Shown: positions 23,401-36,921, numbered from the stretch's first letter. The stretch is DNA of 64,000 bases from Trichothecium roseum (GCA_026184415.1 CM047948.1:682001-746000), one strand, 5' to 3'. Made by a program: numbers and translations. The notes: generated by a model from the sequence alone, not told the origin.

Positions 23401-24285
23401 ACAGCACTTTGGCCTTTTACTTCGAGTTGGTAAGTTTTTTGCAAGTGATGGTATCTAACTATGCTTTTTTACGTGGATTACCAAGACTTGTCCATGTGTT
23501 GTATAACCGCCTTGCGATTTTGTTCATACTAGTTCTAGTAATTCACCGATAGACTCACGCATATATATATATCGAGCTGAAGCACCTCTTGGCCAAAGGG
23601 CCACCCGACTGCCTTCTAAGCCGTGCCTGTGCGGTGGTAAGTTTTCTCAAAGTAAGACGTAAAAGTGAGATGAACATCGACTCTAATTCCATTTCCATGC
23701 CTCAGTCGGGAGACGTCATTGAGCGCAACTTGGACCGAAGAATTGCTTTGTTTTCGGTAGACGATATTCCTTTCCAATTTTCCCTGGTCAGGCAATATAG
23801 TACCTATGACTGTGTTGTTGGGTGTTTTGTTTCGGTATACCTCGGGCTCCATCCTTGGTAAGGAAGTCACCAACATGTCCAACGCATAATTGACCTGAAT
23901 GATCACCAGCGGCTCCCCTTAGTTGTCCAAAGTCATGGGGGGAAATGTCCACTTAGCTCAAAGATGACAGTTTGTTCCTGAAGTATCGACTCTATACTAT
24001 ATTGTGTGACGAACATTGTTCTTCGCTCGGCCATCTTATCAAAGCTGCATTACACACCTCTCAAGAAAAGTTCTCTCATGGCCGTGGCTAACACACGGCA
24101 GGTATGATGTCTTATCGGTATACCTGATCTGCACGTATCCTCGAGGTCCATCTCCCCGGCCATATAGTGTCTATAGTAGTTTCAATATAATATCTTGACC
24201 TCAAATCGATGACACTACAATTTTCCCTCCTTCGGTGCTGCGGCATGACCAATTGCAGGGTAGGTCAGGAACATGAAAGTTGACG
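20428..24285. other. Gene-poor region, no supported gene
   Basis: Apart from the GH64 promoter, I see only short shadow-like frames, CT-rich tracts near 21790-21860 and 22030-22080, and GTACGGA clusters at 21295-21319. No domain is recognisable on either strand, and no chain of splice sites joins coding-like segments. Confidence 0.5.
20524..20529 (-). promoter_or_regulatory. TATA box of the GH64 gene
   Basis: TATAAA on the minus strand, about 100 bp upstream of the GH64 start codon, in a good position for a strongly expressed fungal gene. Confidence 0.5.
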
Positions 24286-24299
24286 GACGAATCGATTGC
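24286..24299 (+). repeat. Target-site duplication, left copy
   Basis: GACGAATCGATTGC, repeated exactly at 24776-24789 on the other side of the SINE-like element. Confidence 0.75.
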
Positions 24300-24775
24300 G
24301 CCCGTGGCGCAGTTGGCTACTACGTTAGGCACGACCTTTCGATAGGTCCCGGGTCCGAGGCCCGGCGGGAGTAATCAAGCTTTCTAGAGGCCACGACGAT
24401 AATACCGATAATCGACTACGACTAAACTATTATTACGGCCAGAAAGACCTTTTCGCCGGTCTTATTACAATTAGAAAAATAAAGCACGAGGCGTAAACGT
24501 CGGAAAGATAACGAGATCGGGAATAGTAACTATAAATAATTATATATAGTTTTTCTAAGTAGAGTTGGAAATACCGCTCGAGAGGAGTTTTTTCCCGTAC
24601 GGAGTACGCCTCGCAGGATTAGATTATTTATTAGCTACCTACGGAAAACTACGGGTCGGGATAAAATCTACTAACGGATATTTCCCTTATTTAAAATCTA
24701 GCACGTTACTTTGTTTGCCCTTAAAGGGATTAGTAGGATTCCGCGTAACGTTAAATAACAACCAACCAACCAACC
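24300..24775 (+). mobile_element. tRNA-derived SINE-like retroelement
   Basis: A 476-bp element flanked by perfect 14-bp direct repeats. The head has polymerase III promoter boxes: A box TGGCGCAGTTGG at 24305-24316 and B box GGGTCCGAGGC at 24351-24361. It can form a tRNA-like acceptor stem (24298-24304 with 24366-24372; one mismatch and one G-U) and a perfect 5-bp T stem (24349-24353 with 24361-24365). The anticodon arm is displaced and lacks the usual U33, so it should not be a working tRNA. The body is AT-rich and unrelated to tRNA. The 3' end is a short AACC tandem repeat (24760-24775), as expected of a SINE tail. A GTACGGA copy lies inside at 24597-24608. Mobilisation would depend on a LINE elsewhere in the genome. 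Confidence 0.75.
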
Positions 24776-24789
24776 GACGAATCGATTGC
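24776..24789 (+). repeat. Target-site duplication, right copy
   Basis: Exact 14-bp match to 24286-24299, directly after the AACC tail. Confidence 0.75.
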
Positions 24790-27700
24790 ACGACTCAAAC
24801 ACAAACACTGATAGAGCTCAGGGACAGGCTCGCTATAGTCTGCATAGCCTGATGGCATTACTTATTCGCCGATTTCATCGCTTGAAATGATTGCTGTCAA
24901 AGGTACTCCGTACACACGGAGTATTGTGGCGGTTGACTTGTTGGTGCGCCATCTCAGGCACAAGCGCGTTTCTGACAATCAACCTACTCCGTACTCCGTA
25001 CACAGGCTACACACTATCCATACGGAGCATACTCCGTACCGCACGGGTACGGAGAAATAGCTCGATTTCCCGCCCTGGCCGGACAAACCAACGTTATTGG
25101 GTGAAGTTGCTGAAAAGAGTATTATCTTATCTGCTTGTGCTGTCTTAGACTGATATATACCCGTATTCCGTATTTCGTATGTACATGTGTTGGTTTGGCA
25201 TCTTCATCGCCAAGCATCTATATCAGTCGAACTAGGAGCCACGTTGTAGGCGTAGGGCGTTCAAGACGCAGGCCAACCTTATCCCCGGCCAGGAGATGTC
25301 TTTCCTAGAGACAACAGGTCTCTGACATGCTTCCATCTACGCTCTACACGTGACGTGCCACACTACCTGTACTTTGTGCCTGTACTTTTTGTCTTCGTTT
25401 ACCAAGAAAAATCCGCTTTCGTTTCTTTTTTGTATTGTAGAATATGCTATGGAGTACACATAGTCCAGGTCGCGTCCAGAAACTGCCAAGTAATGGAAAG
25501 AAAACATGGGCTAACCCACACCCAAACCAAATGTCTATCTAACCCATTTTCCTTCCACCGCGTGACTGCAATCCGCATAGAAGGTGCTGTTCCATCAACC
25601 GAGAAATTTATCCTAGCCGTCAGGGGCACGAGAGCAAGGACGTCTTGTCTATACGAGACGGCTATAGGCTCCAAAGGTTGCGCCCAAAGTTTGGGCACTC
25701 TACATGCAAATCATGTCATTTGACGCACACTGGAGTCGAAATATCTCCCTCTCTCTAGTCTGCTGTTCGACACTTGACGTCAACATCTGAGGACAGCAAC
25801 CGGATACCTCCCTCTTCTTTCGCTATGGCTGGTATTGCAACATAGCCTCGATTACCCGACAACAGCTGCCGTGCAAGCGATAGGCACGGTGTATTCAAGA
25901 ACCCCCATGTCTTTGTCAGGGGTCTACAAGAACAGCCTCTGCCTCTGACTCAATGCCTCAAGTCGACCTGAATAGATGGGCCGATGCTACGGAGTACTCT
26001 ATGACTGTAGCGAAAATCTACTAGGGGGACGGGGGGCGTTAGGGACTGTGAACCTGTCAGTCTATCGGTCTTGAGCGGCGCTTTGATATGCGCACGAGCA
26101 CAAGTACCTCTTTGTAAGCTTCCTATGCCACCATGTTCTCATCAGGCCTTCTCCTGCGCGTTGGACTACGATGTACTTCGTACTACTTCCGTAGTACCTC
26201 AGCCGGTACCTTTGGTCCTAGCAATAAGGTTAGCATACCATTGCCGTGGGAAGAGGCCAGGAGCGAGGCATTCAAGGGGGAGAGGGGGAGCGTGCACAGT
26301 GGCGTAGCTGGTCTGACCAGCCGCACCGGACCGAAACAGCGGTCATAGTGGAGAAAGAGTTTGCCTTCTCTTTCTCTTCGAGAACGCTCGACCGACCTGG
26401 TCCGAGTCCCTGCGCTGGTCCCTGTAGTCACCGGACGGGCGATGCGGAGTGCGATTCCAAGTCCCCGTGGTAAAATTGGTCTATTCACGGCGTTGCGACT
26501 CGGCTGTTCGATGCCTTAAAGCCCAACGATCCCATCACTGCGCAAATCACTTATCTGATTAGTTTAAGGGAGCGTTACCTGTCACACGGCAAACTGCTCC
26601 GTCATGGCACCGCCACGCCTGCTTAGAGCAGCAGCTTATCATCTCGAAAGCAACAGACATGAATTTCTCTGTGCAAAACCAGGGTATGGCTGCTTAGCAC
26701 GGAGTACGCCGTAGTATTTCCACAGCCTCGGGGTGCATCCAGAAACCTCCGATGAGCAGGGGGGGGGGCCCTTTGCATCAGACAGGGGGAGGGGTACCCG
26801 TGTGAACGCCTTGTTAAGACGTGGCCAATGAAGTTCGAATTCGGACGTGATAGACGATGGGGCCGTCACCCGACGTTGGCTTTTGCACCCGTTGAATGGC
26901 TGAGAAGGTTTTCATATCACTCTGTCACTTCGGGTAGGACCGTGTCTTTATCTGGCTTTCCCCCCCCAAGGCCAAGAGGAAAAACCACCCACTCCTAAAA
27001 AAGGAAAAAAAAGGGAAAAAAAGGAAGGAAAAAAAAATAGAATGAGCACCAGACATATAAGACGTCTTGTTATGATATGTCACGAAGTAAGCAACCCATC
27101 ACCATTCGCTTAGTCTCGGCCGGCGGCAAAGCAGTGATGCCCATTTGCACAGAAATGCAAAACGTGGACTGCGTACTCCGTACCTCGTACAGAGCGTACC
27201 TCGTACGCAAATATTTCAAATAGATCAGTGATGTCATTCGATATCAAATACCAGATTCATTTTTCTTCGGATCCGGGATACGTTTGCATATTGGCCTACT
27301 ATCACATTCATCTAGTCACATTACCAACACTTTTATGTACATACATAATATGGTAGCGATTGTGCACCTTGATCAGAAGAGACCCAAATATTGGGCATTT
27401 ACTTTTTTGAGCATCTGTATTCCGTCGTGAGCGCTTTAAACGACGTTTCAGAAGCAGCTTTCTACGTTCTATAAACGCAAATGGGAATGCTAATTTGAGA
27501 CTTTATCATGTACGTGCCGTGCCGTAGACGCTGAAGCGTGACGTTGCACAGAGACTTACACGGCCAACATGGCAGGCCAATGGAAAACCATCCTCGGGGA
27601 TCGAGTCACCTAGGAGTGGAAAATACGGGGATATCCTAGCACTCTGGGCAACCGGACGACAAGAAGAAAAATTCCTTTCACGGTGGCGGTTGATTTGGGC

Positions 27701-28786
27701 ACGGTGATCACTCGGACCCAACTCGAGCCCTGATGGCGAGCGAGATGATTTCGCGAGCTCCGCACTTATAATCATACGCCGCTCAGCTCTGCCAATCATA
27801 CATTTGTTGGTATGTGATTACCTTTCGGATGTGTTCAGCTTTTCCGTTTTGCGCTTCGTGCGGGCAAAATGGATGTAGGGGAAAGTTCTGAGACAAAGGG
27901 CTCTCGATGCAAGGGAGAGCCACTAAGGCTGCGGGGTGATCGTCGACGGGCCAGTGCGGCACTTATCAGATTCTCAGGTCTACTATGTACGGTAAATTGA
28001 ATACCCCGTATTCCGTAGTAATAGTACTCCGTACGCTACGGAGATACAAGTTAGTGCCTATGTGTGCGTGCATCATTGTACATATAGTACGCATGTGTGT
28101 ATGTATGTATGGTGTGCGTGGGGTCCGTTAGGGACAGGTATTCTTTATTTCTTTCTTCGCCTTGCGACTAACCTCCATAAGGTTTCGTTCGTCCGACGAA
28201 AGTCCTTCGGCTTGCAAATGAACGTCTGACAGGAATCCTATCCTGGACCAACGCCATCTCAGCCGCTCTCGCGCGGGGGAATAAATCAACGAAGGAGGGG
28301 GAGTGAAGCTGGGACGTGCGATTCGCTTATTAGCTTACCAGCGAAACGGGCCATGACATGGGCAACGGAAAGATTCGTGTTTCCTGGTTTCCGGGTTCAC
28401 TCGGCTGGACGGCCAGTATGCATCGCTTGGTGCTTGGTGACGACGCATGGCCTATCGTAGGCCCGTGACATTCAGGTGATAGAGTGACGATGGCTTGGCC
28501 TCCCGCGCTTCGCCGTACCCCTATGTTGTGACTAGTACTCCATATGTAAGTACGGGCTATGTAGATGGCAGAGGGTGAGAGCCCAACGTATATTTGAGGC
28601 ATGGCATCCCCGAATCTCTCTTCCTTCTTTTCCTTCTTGTTTTGTTCTTCACTCCCACTCTCTACTTCCTTCTTCTCGTCATATTTTACATTTTAGGAAA
28701 TAGAAGTTAGATCATCACCTTCGCAGACCTAAAACACATAAAGAATACCCAGTACATACATATCGAAGCCACCCAAGAACTTCCCA
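24790..28786. other. Gene-poor region, no supported gene
   Basis: Contains several GTACGGA clusters (24985-25001, 25021-25052, 27173-27210 and 28022-28045) and short frames without recognisable domains. About 28620-28786 is the CT-rich leader of the monooxygenase gene. Confidence 0.5.
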
Positions 28787-30537
28787 ATGTTGCACTCCAT
28801 CCCACCCCCGTCCTTCATACCGGCTCCTCCTACGGAACCTCTCAGCAGCCTTCCCACTATGGGATCTCTACCGGCTCATGAGCGCCTTGATGCTCTTATC
28901 GTCGGCGCAGGTTTTGGGGGCGCATACCAGCTCAAGCGCCTCCGTGACGAGGGGTATCGTGTCCGTCTTGTGGACTCCGCTACCGACTTCGGTGGCGTTT
29001 GGTACTGGAACAGGTACCCAGGGGCTCGTGTAGACAGCGGCGTCCCGCACTACGAGTTCTCCGACCCGGACCTATGGAAGGAGTGGACCTGGAAGCAACG
29101 CTTCCCCGGTGGCGAGGAGCTCCGCGATTACTTCTCATTCGTCGCTCAGAAGTGGGATCTCAGGAAAGATACTGATTTCGAGACCTACGTGTCCCGCGCT
29201 ACCTGGGACGAGGAGACTGCCACATGGACCGTCGAGGCTAAGAATGGCCGGGTCTACCGCACCAAGTTTCTGCTTCTCAATACAGGCTTCGCTGCCAAGC
29301 GCTATCTCCCAGACTGGGAAGGCATCGACAAGTTCAAGGGTACTTGGCTCCATCCTTCCTACTGGCCCAAGGTCGAGCCCGACCTCAAGGGCAAGAAGAT
29401 TGCCGTCATTGGTACAGGCTCGAGCGGAGTCCAGCTTGCGCAGAGCCTCAGCCAAGTCGCGAGCGAGTTCACCCTTTTCCAGCGAACCCCCAACATGGCT
29501 CTACCCATGAACCAAGTCAACTATGCCGAAGATGGCAAATCGCTCTCTGACGAGAGATATGAGAAGGTGTTTGCTGGACGCTACAACAGCTTCGGCGGCT
29601 TTGATTTCAACTTCTACCCAAGAGGCACGTTCGAGGACACTCCCGAGCAGCGTGAGGCCAAATACGAGGAGCTGTGGAAGCATGGCGACTTCCACTTCTG
29701 GCTCGCAAACTACCAAGACATGCTCTTCACCGCAGACGCCAACAAGGAAGCCTACGACTTCTGGAAGAGAAAGGTCAGGGCGCGTGTCAACGACCCTCGC
29801 CTCAAGGAACTGCTCGCGCCTGATGTGCAGCCCCATAGCTTCGGCTGCAAGCGCGTCTCCCTCGAGAACGGCTTCTACGAAATCTTCAACCAGCCCAACG
29901 TCTCCCTCGTTGACATGAACACTACTCCGGTCGTTCAAGTTACTGAACGTGGCATCAAGACGACGGACCGGGAGTACGAGTTTGACTACGTCATCTGCGC
30001 GACTGGCTTCGACGCCGTCACGGGCGGGCTGATGAAAATCGACATCCAAGGCCGCTCGGGGATGAGCCTGGCCAAGAAGTGGAAGAACGGGGCCAAGACG
30101 TACCTCGGTATGTCAGTGGCCGACTTTCCCAACATGCTTTTCACGTACGGGCCCCAGGCGCCGACGGCACTCTGCAATGGCCCAACGTGTGCTGAGTCGC
30201 AGGGTGAGTTCATCGTCAAAGTGATGAATCACATGACGGAGCATGGCATCGAAGCGATCGACGCGCGAGCGGATGCCGAGGAGAAATGGGTTCAGGACAT
30301 CCAAAACTTTGCCAATGCGACTCTACTGCCTTCAACTAAATCGGTAAGTGAAAATCTGCCTTCTTCACTTTGCATATGTACTGTTCAAGTGCTGACAACC
30401 CCTTGCAGTGGTACATGGGTGATAACATCCCCGGAAAGCCTCGGGAGTGCCTGATCTATCTGGGCGGCGTCCCTAACTACTATGGCACTCTACAAAAGTG
30501 CGCCAATGAAGGATTCGCGGGCTTCACGCAATCTTGA
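28787..30537 (+). CDS. Baeyer-Villiger-type flavin monooxygenase
   Basis: Class B flavoprotein monooxygenase, 561 residues from the first ATG, in two exons (28787-30343 and 30409-30537). It would insert oxygen next to a ketone using FAD and NADPH, giving an ester or lactone. Motifs: FAD fold GAGFGG (40-45), the Baeyer-Villiger fingerprint FKGTWLHPSYW (183-193, matching FxGxxxHxxxW), the NADPH fold GTGSSGVQ, and CATGFDAVTGG near the C-terminal third. An in-frame ATG at 28859 (residue 25) has a better context (A at -3, G at +4), and the residues before it are Pro-rich and outside the family alignment, so real translation may begin there. The gene stands alone in a gene-poor stretch, 9 kb from the regulator-MFS-reductase locus. 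Membership of that locus is unproven. Confidence 0.92.
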
Positions 30538-33500
30538 CCGATCATGTATCTTGTCTGGGGCCATGTAGTATACGCACGTTTTATGTTCTTAACGAAGACT
30601 ATGAAATCGAAACAAAAAGTGTACCTTCATCTTATTAGCCGTAATATCGCATCAGAGCCCTTCGTAAGCCGTACAGAGAACTGAAGAGGCCTCAAATTTA
30701 ACGAACCCTTGGGGGGATCGTCCGCATATGGTCTATCCCGAGAGATTGGGCGGGAACCCCTGGTCGCCTTTTGATGATCCTGCCGCAAGATCGTATCCAT
30801 ATAACGTACTCCATAAAGTAGTACTTTGTGTGCGGAGTACCCTCCGCGTAAATAGCTAGGTTAATTTATCCCGCTCAAGGGGACGGTACGTTTGCCTCCA
30901 GGTGAGAAAGTACCCAACACGCCGCAAGAGCTTCTGATTAAGATTGTTTTCATATCAGTAATCTGTAATACTCAATGCCCTTTGCGCGAGGTGGGCGTAA
31001 GGATGGCGAATTCTTTATCTATTAGATACTTCTTATTCTGCGTTTCCTCTACTATGTAGCAAATGCCGCACGGCAGGAATAGCTCGATATGGCCGATCTA
31101 CTAGCACGGCCGGCCCAAAAGTGATAGGGCGGAGTGCGGAGGATTTCGACGATCTCGGCACGAGTCATGTTGCACGTCTGCCGAAATTGGCATTGACCAC
31201 TCGGGTACTAGTAGGCATCTTGCCTGGCCTGGACTACGTCGTTTCGATACTAGAATATCGTCTATGTTGCGACTGGAGCATCGTCAGCTAGCTAGATATC
31301 GAGTATGGTACTCCGTACCATGATCTGTGGCACGTTGAGCACGCCAACTTATCTCGGGATATGGAAAAATTCGCATAAGTAAACGCATACAGATAAATAA
31401 TCGACTTTCAGTTTCCTATGTCTTTTACTAACATGTAAACATTAGTTAATGGTACTATATCTGATGCGGGCCTAGTATACCAAATACGCCGCTGACAAAT
31501 GCCCTTGGTTGAGTAATTTCTTACTTGAGATATCGAACTCTCGATTAGGGTCAAACAATCAGCAAGAGATAGAACGCATATTCATAAATCCATGAAACTA
31601 TCAGTAGTAAGTATCGCGAAACAAGTCGCGGGCCTGGGCTTGAATCTAGAAACATGACCACAGAGGTGCAGCATAGAGTCTTTTTTTTTTCAACGCGATG
31701 CCGTGAATCTGGGCAGAAGGCAGTATTGCAGTTGATGAATAGTTGCAGTTCAATAATCAACGTGCACCTGCAATAATCGAGTCCACGATCCGCATACTTC
31801 AAGCTTCACTTGGTTATCCAACTTTGGTATTCATCTTCCTTATATCACAGAAACGAGAATAAGTCAACCCTCCATTATCAAATTTCACCAAAGGTGAGCT
31901 CTAGGCCGTATGCATGATACAGTGCTTAGGAGCTAGAATTGTAGCTGGCACGTTTACTGACTATTGATATCATGAAACAGAATGGAAGCTAACCGGACCG
32001 AGAAGGACCATGTGTGTTCTCAACGAAAACACATGCACAAAGTGCACCCTCCAACGTCCCCCCTCCAGCATGCCCAGCTCCGAGCAGCACGCACCCCCGA
32101 GCGCAACAAAACAAAGACAGAAAGCCAAAACGAGGTGAGAAAAACGGTACAAATCCTTTGGATAGTACTGTATAATGCCTTTACGATGTCATCATGTCGT
32201 TATACTAAATCTTTCACGCGGCGTAGCAAGGTCCGTCAAAAGAGCATCAAGTGCTCATGGTGTGGATAACTTCTTTTCGTACTGCACCTAGCCAAATGGC
32301 AGTATATTCTCCGATACCCCAGGTGTCACGGGTAGCTATCCAATCTAGTCGTTAAGATTCATATTAACCGATATCAATGCTAGAAAAGACTGCTGCGACT
32401 CTCGGCTTAGAAACACTGATGTTGTTGAGTCCAATCTGTTCAACAGGACCCAAAAGTCAGAGCAATACGCCAAGCTGGGCTATTCTGAACGATCCCTTTT
32501 CGGCTGCTGAATCTATTGCCAAGAGGTGGGAAGTTGGGAAGTTGTGTTGTATGGCCGTTACTATTAAGATAGTTGAAGGTGAGCTGTCATATATCAAGCC
32601 TGCGGATAGCAGTCTGCACCACACCTCCCGCGCTATTCCCGTGGGCGGTTCTAGCGTAGCATTGCGTTGAAGAACGGTCTTGCTTACGAGAGAACGCCCA
32701 GATACCCCCCCCCCCCCCGGTATGAGCTATATTATATACATATACTATTTCGCTCGTTGGGGTTGCAAATGATATCTATGGATTTGACAGAGCATCAGTC
32801 TTCTGGGACTCTGTAGTATAGTGGCAGTACCGGAAGAGGGCAACTATGCGGCTGACCCCCATGGCCAGCGGCAATAGCACGGAAGCACTCTTCGTCGACC
32901 TCTAATAGTTTAGCTTACACCTTGCGAAGGGACGACGAGACCCAAAATCCCCACGGATGATAAGTTACATGCGGCTCAGAATTCATTGTCATTACAGCTG
33001 AGCTAACAGTTCCAACTACTGATAACAAGGAGCAGGGTCTAAACGAGGGCGTCTTCGACAAATCTTAAGCTCGGAACTGTCTTTGTTCTTCCCGGCTCCA
33101 CCCATCCGCAGTGGTACAGACGGAAGCAGAATTTCCTCGGCATATGGAGAGCGGCAGTTTCCATGTTATGCACAAGCAATAGATTGAAGACTGTGCCCCT
33201 TTGAACATGAATACCCAAATATGCGACATGATCGGAGGCCGGAACCTGGCCTAAATTCTCCAAAATAGTCGCGAACAACATTATCTTCTATTGATACTAT
33301 CGCAAGGGCAGCGCACAGATTCCCTTTTCAAGCCCTTTTCAAGTAACTGGGGAAGTACATGCAAAATCCTATCGGCCACATCTTACCAAACCTCATCTTG
33401 ATCTTAAGATGGGGCCTGCGTGAATAGAACCTCACGCATTATTGACCGTTTTTCAAGGGATGTTCTAAAGAACAAATCGACACTGACACAGAAAGCAATC

Positions 33501-36500
33501 CCGTCACAGCCAGTTAATGATAGCCCTACGAGCCTCCCCTACGAACTGCCATTCGCCTCTAGCCTTGAGCATCAAATGTGATGAGTGGATGATGGCTTGC
33601 AAGCCGTGCTCAGCTGCAAAAGCAAAAATAAATTGTTGCCCACCAAAACGGGCAGCATGCCGACAGCACCGTTGACGAACACACGCTCAAATCCCCCAGA
33701 GAATATGATTCGAGGAATTTCGACGCTACGTACGGAGTACAGCAGCTTGGGTGTGGCACGGCAGTGTCAGGCGTATCCTTGCCACCCCCTGCCAGCTGTG
33801 TACCAGTGGTAGCACTGCCCGTGATCCTAGAGCTTTGCCTCTGCCAAACAGTGGTAGCATGTATGCCCAAAGTCTTAAGGCTGAACCAAGAATACTATCC
33901 TTGAACCACGAAAGGGGTTGCTGTCTCATCAACACGCACATTAAAGTGATGGATCGTTATGGACAAGGACAAGCCCTGGACAGGAAATAACGCATGAGGT
34001 GTCGTTGTCACAGTAGAGGGAAATCCCCAACACGGAGCAGCTAGCTGCACATTAAGACTGTTAATAGTTGATGGTGGGTTATATTTGGTTCATCACCTGC
34101 GGGGGTATGGTAACTGATCCCCGTTCCATAACCGCACTTGCGTCCCCCGGTGCATCGTCTTGTCGCTGCAAATCTTGTTTTCTCTCCACTACCATGATTT
34201 ATACCACGTCTCATGGTATCCATAAATGATTGTCGGACACACAAGGCCGGCTGAAGCTGCACCTCCCGGGGAATATGGAATGTCTACCCCGTTTTGGTGT
34301 GCATTCCCGTTGAAAGGGTTAATTTCTTCCGTCCACCATTTGGCTGCTATTGACGCAATCTGTGTTGAGAACCAATCGAGTGTAGTCTTTATACAGTGGG
34401 GTATGAGCTCTACGAGATCCGAGGGCAGACCTACAGTGCTACCACTACCACACGACCGATACGATGATCGAGACCTTGTCCTCCGTCTCTTACCAATCGG
34501 CCGGCAAACTGCCTGCCCAAGCTATGGGTGTGTCTCTAGTAGTATTCAACCGACCCTGGCCTGTCTGTAAGGTATGAAAACAAAATCCTACTACTGTCGG
34601 AGACGGGAAGCCTCCGCGAAAAGTACAGGGTCCCCGCTGCTGGTCAATTCCAGCTCTGGAATACTTGTTTATCGAGTGCACTGCTTGATACTGCATTAAC
34701 CGGTGACATCGACTCGTCATAAAGCAAGGACGTGCTGTTTTCTTTACTTTTTTCTTTTTGAAACACCTTGAGGAGGATTCTTGGTGACAACCTAGCGTTC
34801 CCAACGGTTTATGATCCTTTTCGTATGGGATAGAAAGCCAAGACGAAGCTTGCGTCTTCGCATACTTGCTCCTGTATAGGAATTCCTGGCCGTTCTCTTG
34901 CCCCTTAATAAACCGCGGAGCCGTTGAGAGCATGTATTTACTGGTGCGGTATCAATCTCGTGTTACTGTTACGCGCCACGACAATGCTGCCTACCGGATC
35001 GAACGCCCCTCACACACCTCTTGATCCCCCTCTTTCCCCGCCAGATCTCGGGGCCGACCTGATTTTACTACTACGTAACAGCAAGCCCCCCTTTCCTCCT
35101 CCTTTAGCCCTACCCTCGCTTGTGTAACGTCAATGACTGGGGCTGGGAGGACCAGCCAGCTCAACCGACAGGCTTTGAGACGGTTGGGAATCTCAGTATG
35201 CACACCCTCCCGTCTCTCAAGCTCCTCGCACAGCGTCTCTTGCTCAGTATACGCCCGTTCGGATTGGCTGCTCAGCATCTGTCCCGACGGGACTTGGCAG
35301 AAGGGGGGAGGGGCGGGTTATTGTGGTTGTCCCACATGGTAATCCGCAAAGACTGCTTAGAACTCGTAAACAAATGCCCGAGCGACCGGTGAAGAAGCAT
35401 GATTCATTTTCAGCTTCCCTCTGCCCCGCCCCGACGCGTAACGTGTCTGGATAAATGATTTACTATTAGTTAGATTCTCGCTTAATTTCTTGTCCTTGCC
35501 TGCTCGGGATCGATGCTAACCTTGCAGATGCAAGGCTTCTGCAGAATACGTGGTAGCAGTGGTACGTCTAAGGGCCCTTAACCGTGTACCTGGTATCCGG
35601 ACAGGATGTTAATCTGAACCGTTGTAGTGTCACAGTTCATGCTTTCGGGGTTCTGAAGGGAATCATGACCCTAGATCAGGGACAAAAAGATATTGATGTA
35701 TATCTGTTTCATCATGTCGAATGATGAACATATTGTCACATATCCTTTTTTTTTTTTTGAGATCGCATTTTGGAATAAGTTGATACATATCGCCGGCCAG
35801 GTCCCAAGGGGTGGCCTTCAGCTTCGGCTCGCAACCTTTTCCTCAATAATCTCTGCTCCGTACTCAGCATGCCTTTTTTTCTACCGGCCCAGACTGGCCT
35901 GTAAGTCCTGTACGAACAGACTGTTTTTTTCTTTTTCTGGATGCCGGGCACCCCCCCCCCCCCCCTCCCCCACGCACCTTGCAGCAGCTGAGCTGTGCCG
36001 TGTGGTAGATTGGAGCAGGGAACCCGGTCATCTAAGTGTTTATTGCTTTTTTTCTTTCTCCCCTCGCTGTCCGCAAACATTCCCTCCCCCATCTCGTTAA
36101 TTGTCTCAGTTAATCCTTCTTAGACCATCGCACGCTGTCCAATAGCCGAGTTGCGCGGCAGGTTTGGTGAAGGAGAGTGTGAGTGAACGTGTGTGCGTGT
36201 GTGAGTGAGAAGGAAAGTCAAAAGGCTGCAGCTGATGTCTTGCTAAGTAGTGGGAGAGCAGGGCCTGGAGGAAATATAAGTTGTGCCACGTAGTTCTATA
36301 AAGGTACGCCTTTCCCAGTTGCCTTTTCTGGGTGACATGCGATATACCACCACCTCCCGAGACGTTTGTGATACTGTATCTCCCATTACTCCCTTAGGTA
36401 TACATTGTCCTTCTATGATATTACGCCCCTCCCCCCATTTCCAGCAAAAGTCTCAATTAGGTAAGAGGGAAAACGGCTTTACAAGGTTCCTTTTGTTACG

Positions 36501-36522
36501 TTCTAGAGAGAGAACTATACTA
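30538..36522. other. Gene-poor region, no supported gene
   Basis: About 6 kb without a frame I can support. It has AT-rich patches around 31380-31800, a C run at 32706-32718, poly-T runs, and scattered GTACGGA copies (for example near 31308 and 33730). Frames are short and overlap on both strands. Confidence 0.5.
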
Positions 36523-36921
36523 ATGGGAAGCCAAAAGGACTACGTTAGCGCCAACATGACAACTTCCAATACAATGGCATCCGCTCCACGCGCACCCGGG
36601 GGCTTGGTCCTGGCGGGCGAGGACCATCGCGGTCTCGGCAGGCAGCAGGTGTCTCCAGCCTCTGCCGTCCAAAGCCCGACGAGCTACTGCTACTGCTGCA
36701 ACTACTGCCACGCTACGACCTCGAACCGGACTACCGGTACGCTACCCACAACCAACACGTCGCAGACCAGCCTAGGCGTGGAGCCTCTGCAGCTTCCGCC
36801 GCCCGTCACGCACAGCAACATCCACGGCGCGAACATGCTTCTGGTCGGTGTCGGAGCACTTTTCGACGGAGATCAGGGCGTCATCGGGTCGCCGTACCCC
36901 TCGACATTGCATGGCGTTTAA
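36523..36921 (+). CDS. Small hypothetical ORF with Cys/Tyr cluster
   Basis: Possible 132-residue protein beginning MGSQKDYVSANMTTSN. I recognise no family. Reasons to list it: third codon positions become C/G-rich exactly over this stretch, unlike the sequence on either side, and the frame closes with TAA just where base composition changes back. It carries a compact cluster YCYCCNYC near the middle, followed by a Thr/Asn/Ser-rich segment and a more hydrophobic C-terminus (NMLLVGVGALF). The frame stays open 80 codons upstream with poorer composition. A TAG at about 36504 could be an acceptor, so this may instead be the last exon of a longer gene. No signal peptide. Confidence 0.35.
   Translation: MGSQKDYVSANMTTSNTMASAPRAPGGLVLAGEDHRGLGRQQVSPASAVQSPTSYCYCCNYCHATTSNRTTGTLPTTNTSQTSLGVEPLQLPPPVTHSNIHGANMLLVGVGALFDGDQGVIGSPYPSTLHGV

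Noticed and set aside
24298..24372. Functional tRNA gene
   Set aside because: Acceptor and T stems pair, but the anticodon arm does not fit (no U33, stem displaced). Flanking duplications and the simple-repeat tail fit a SINE head better.
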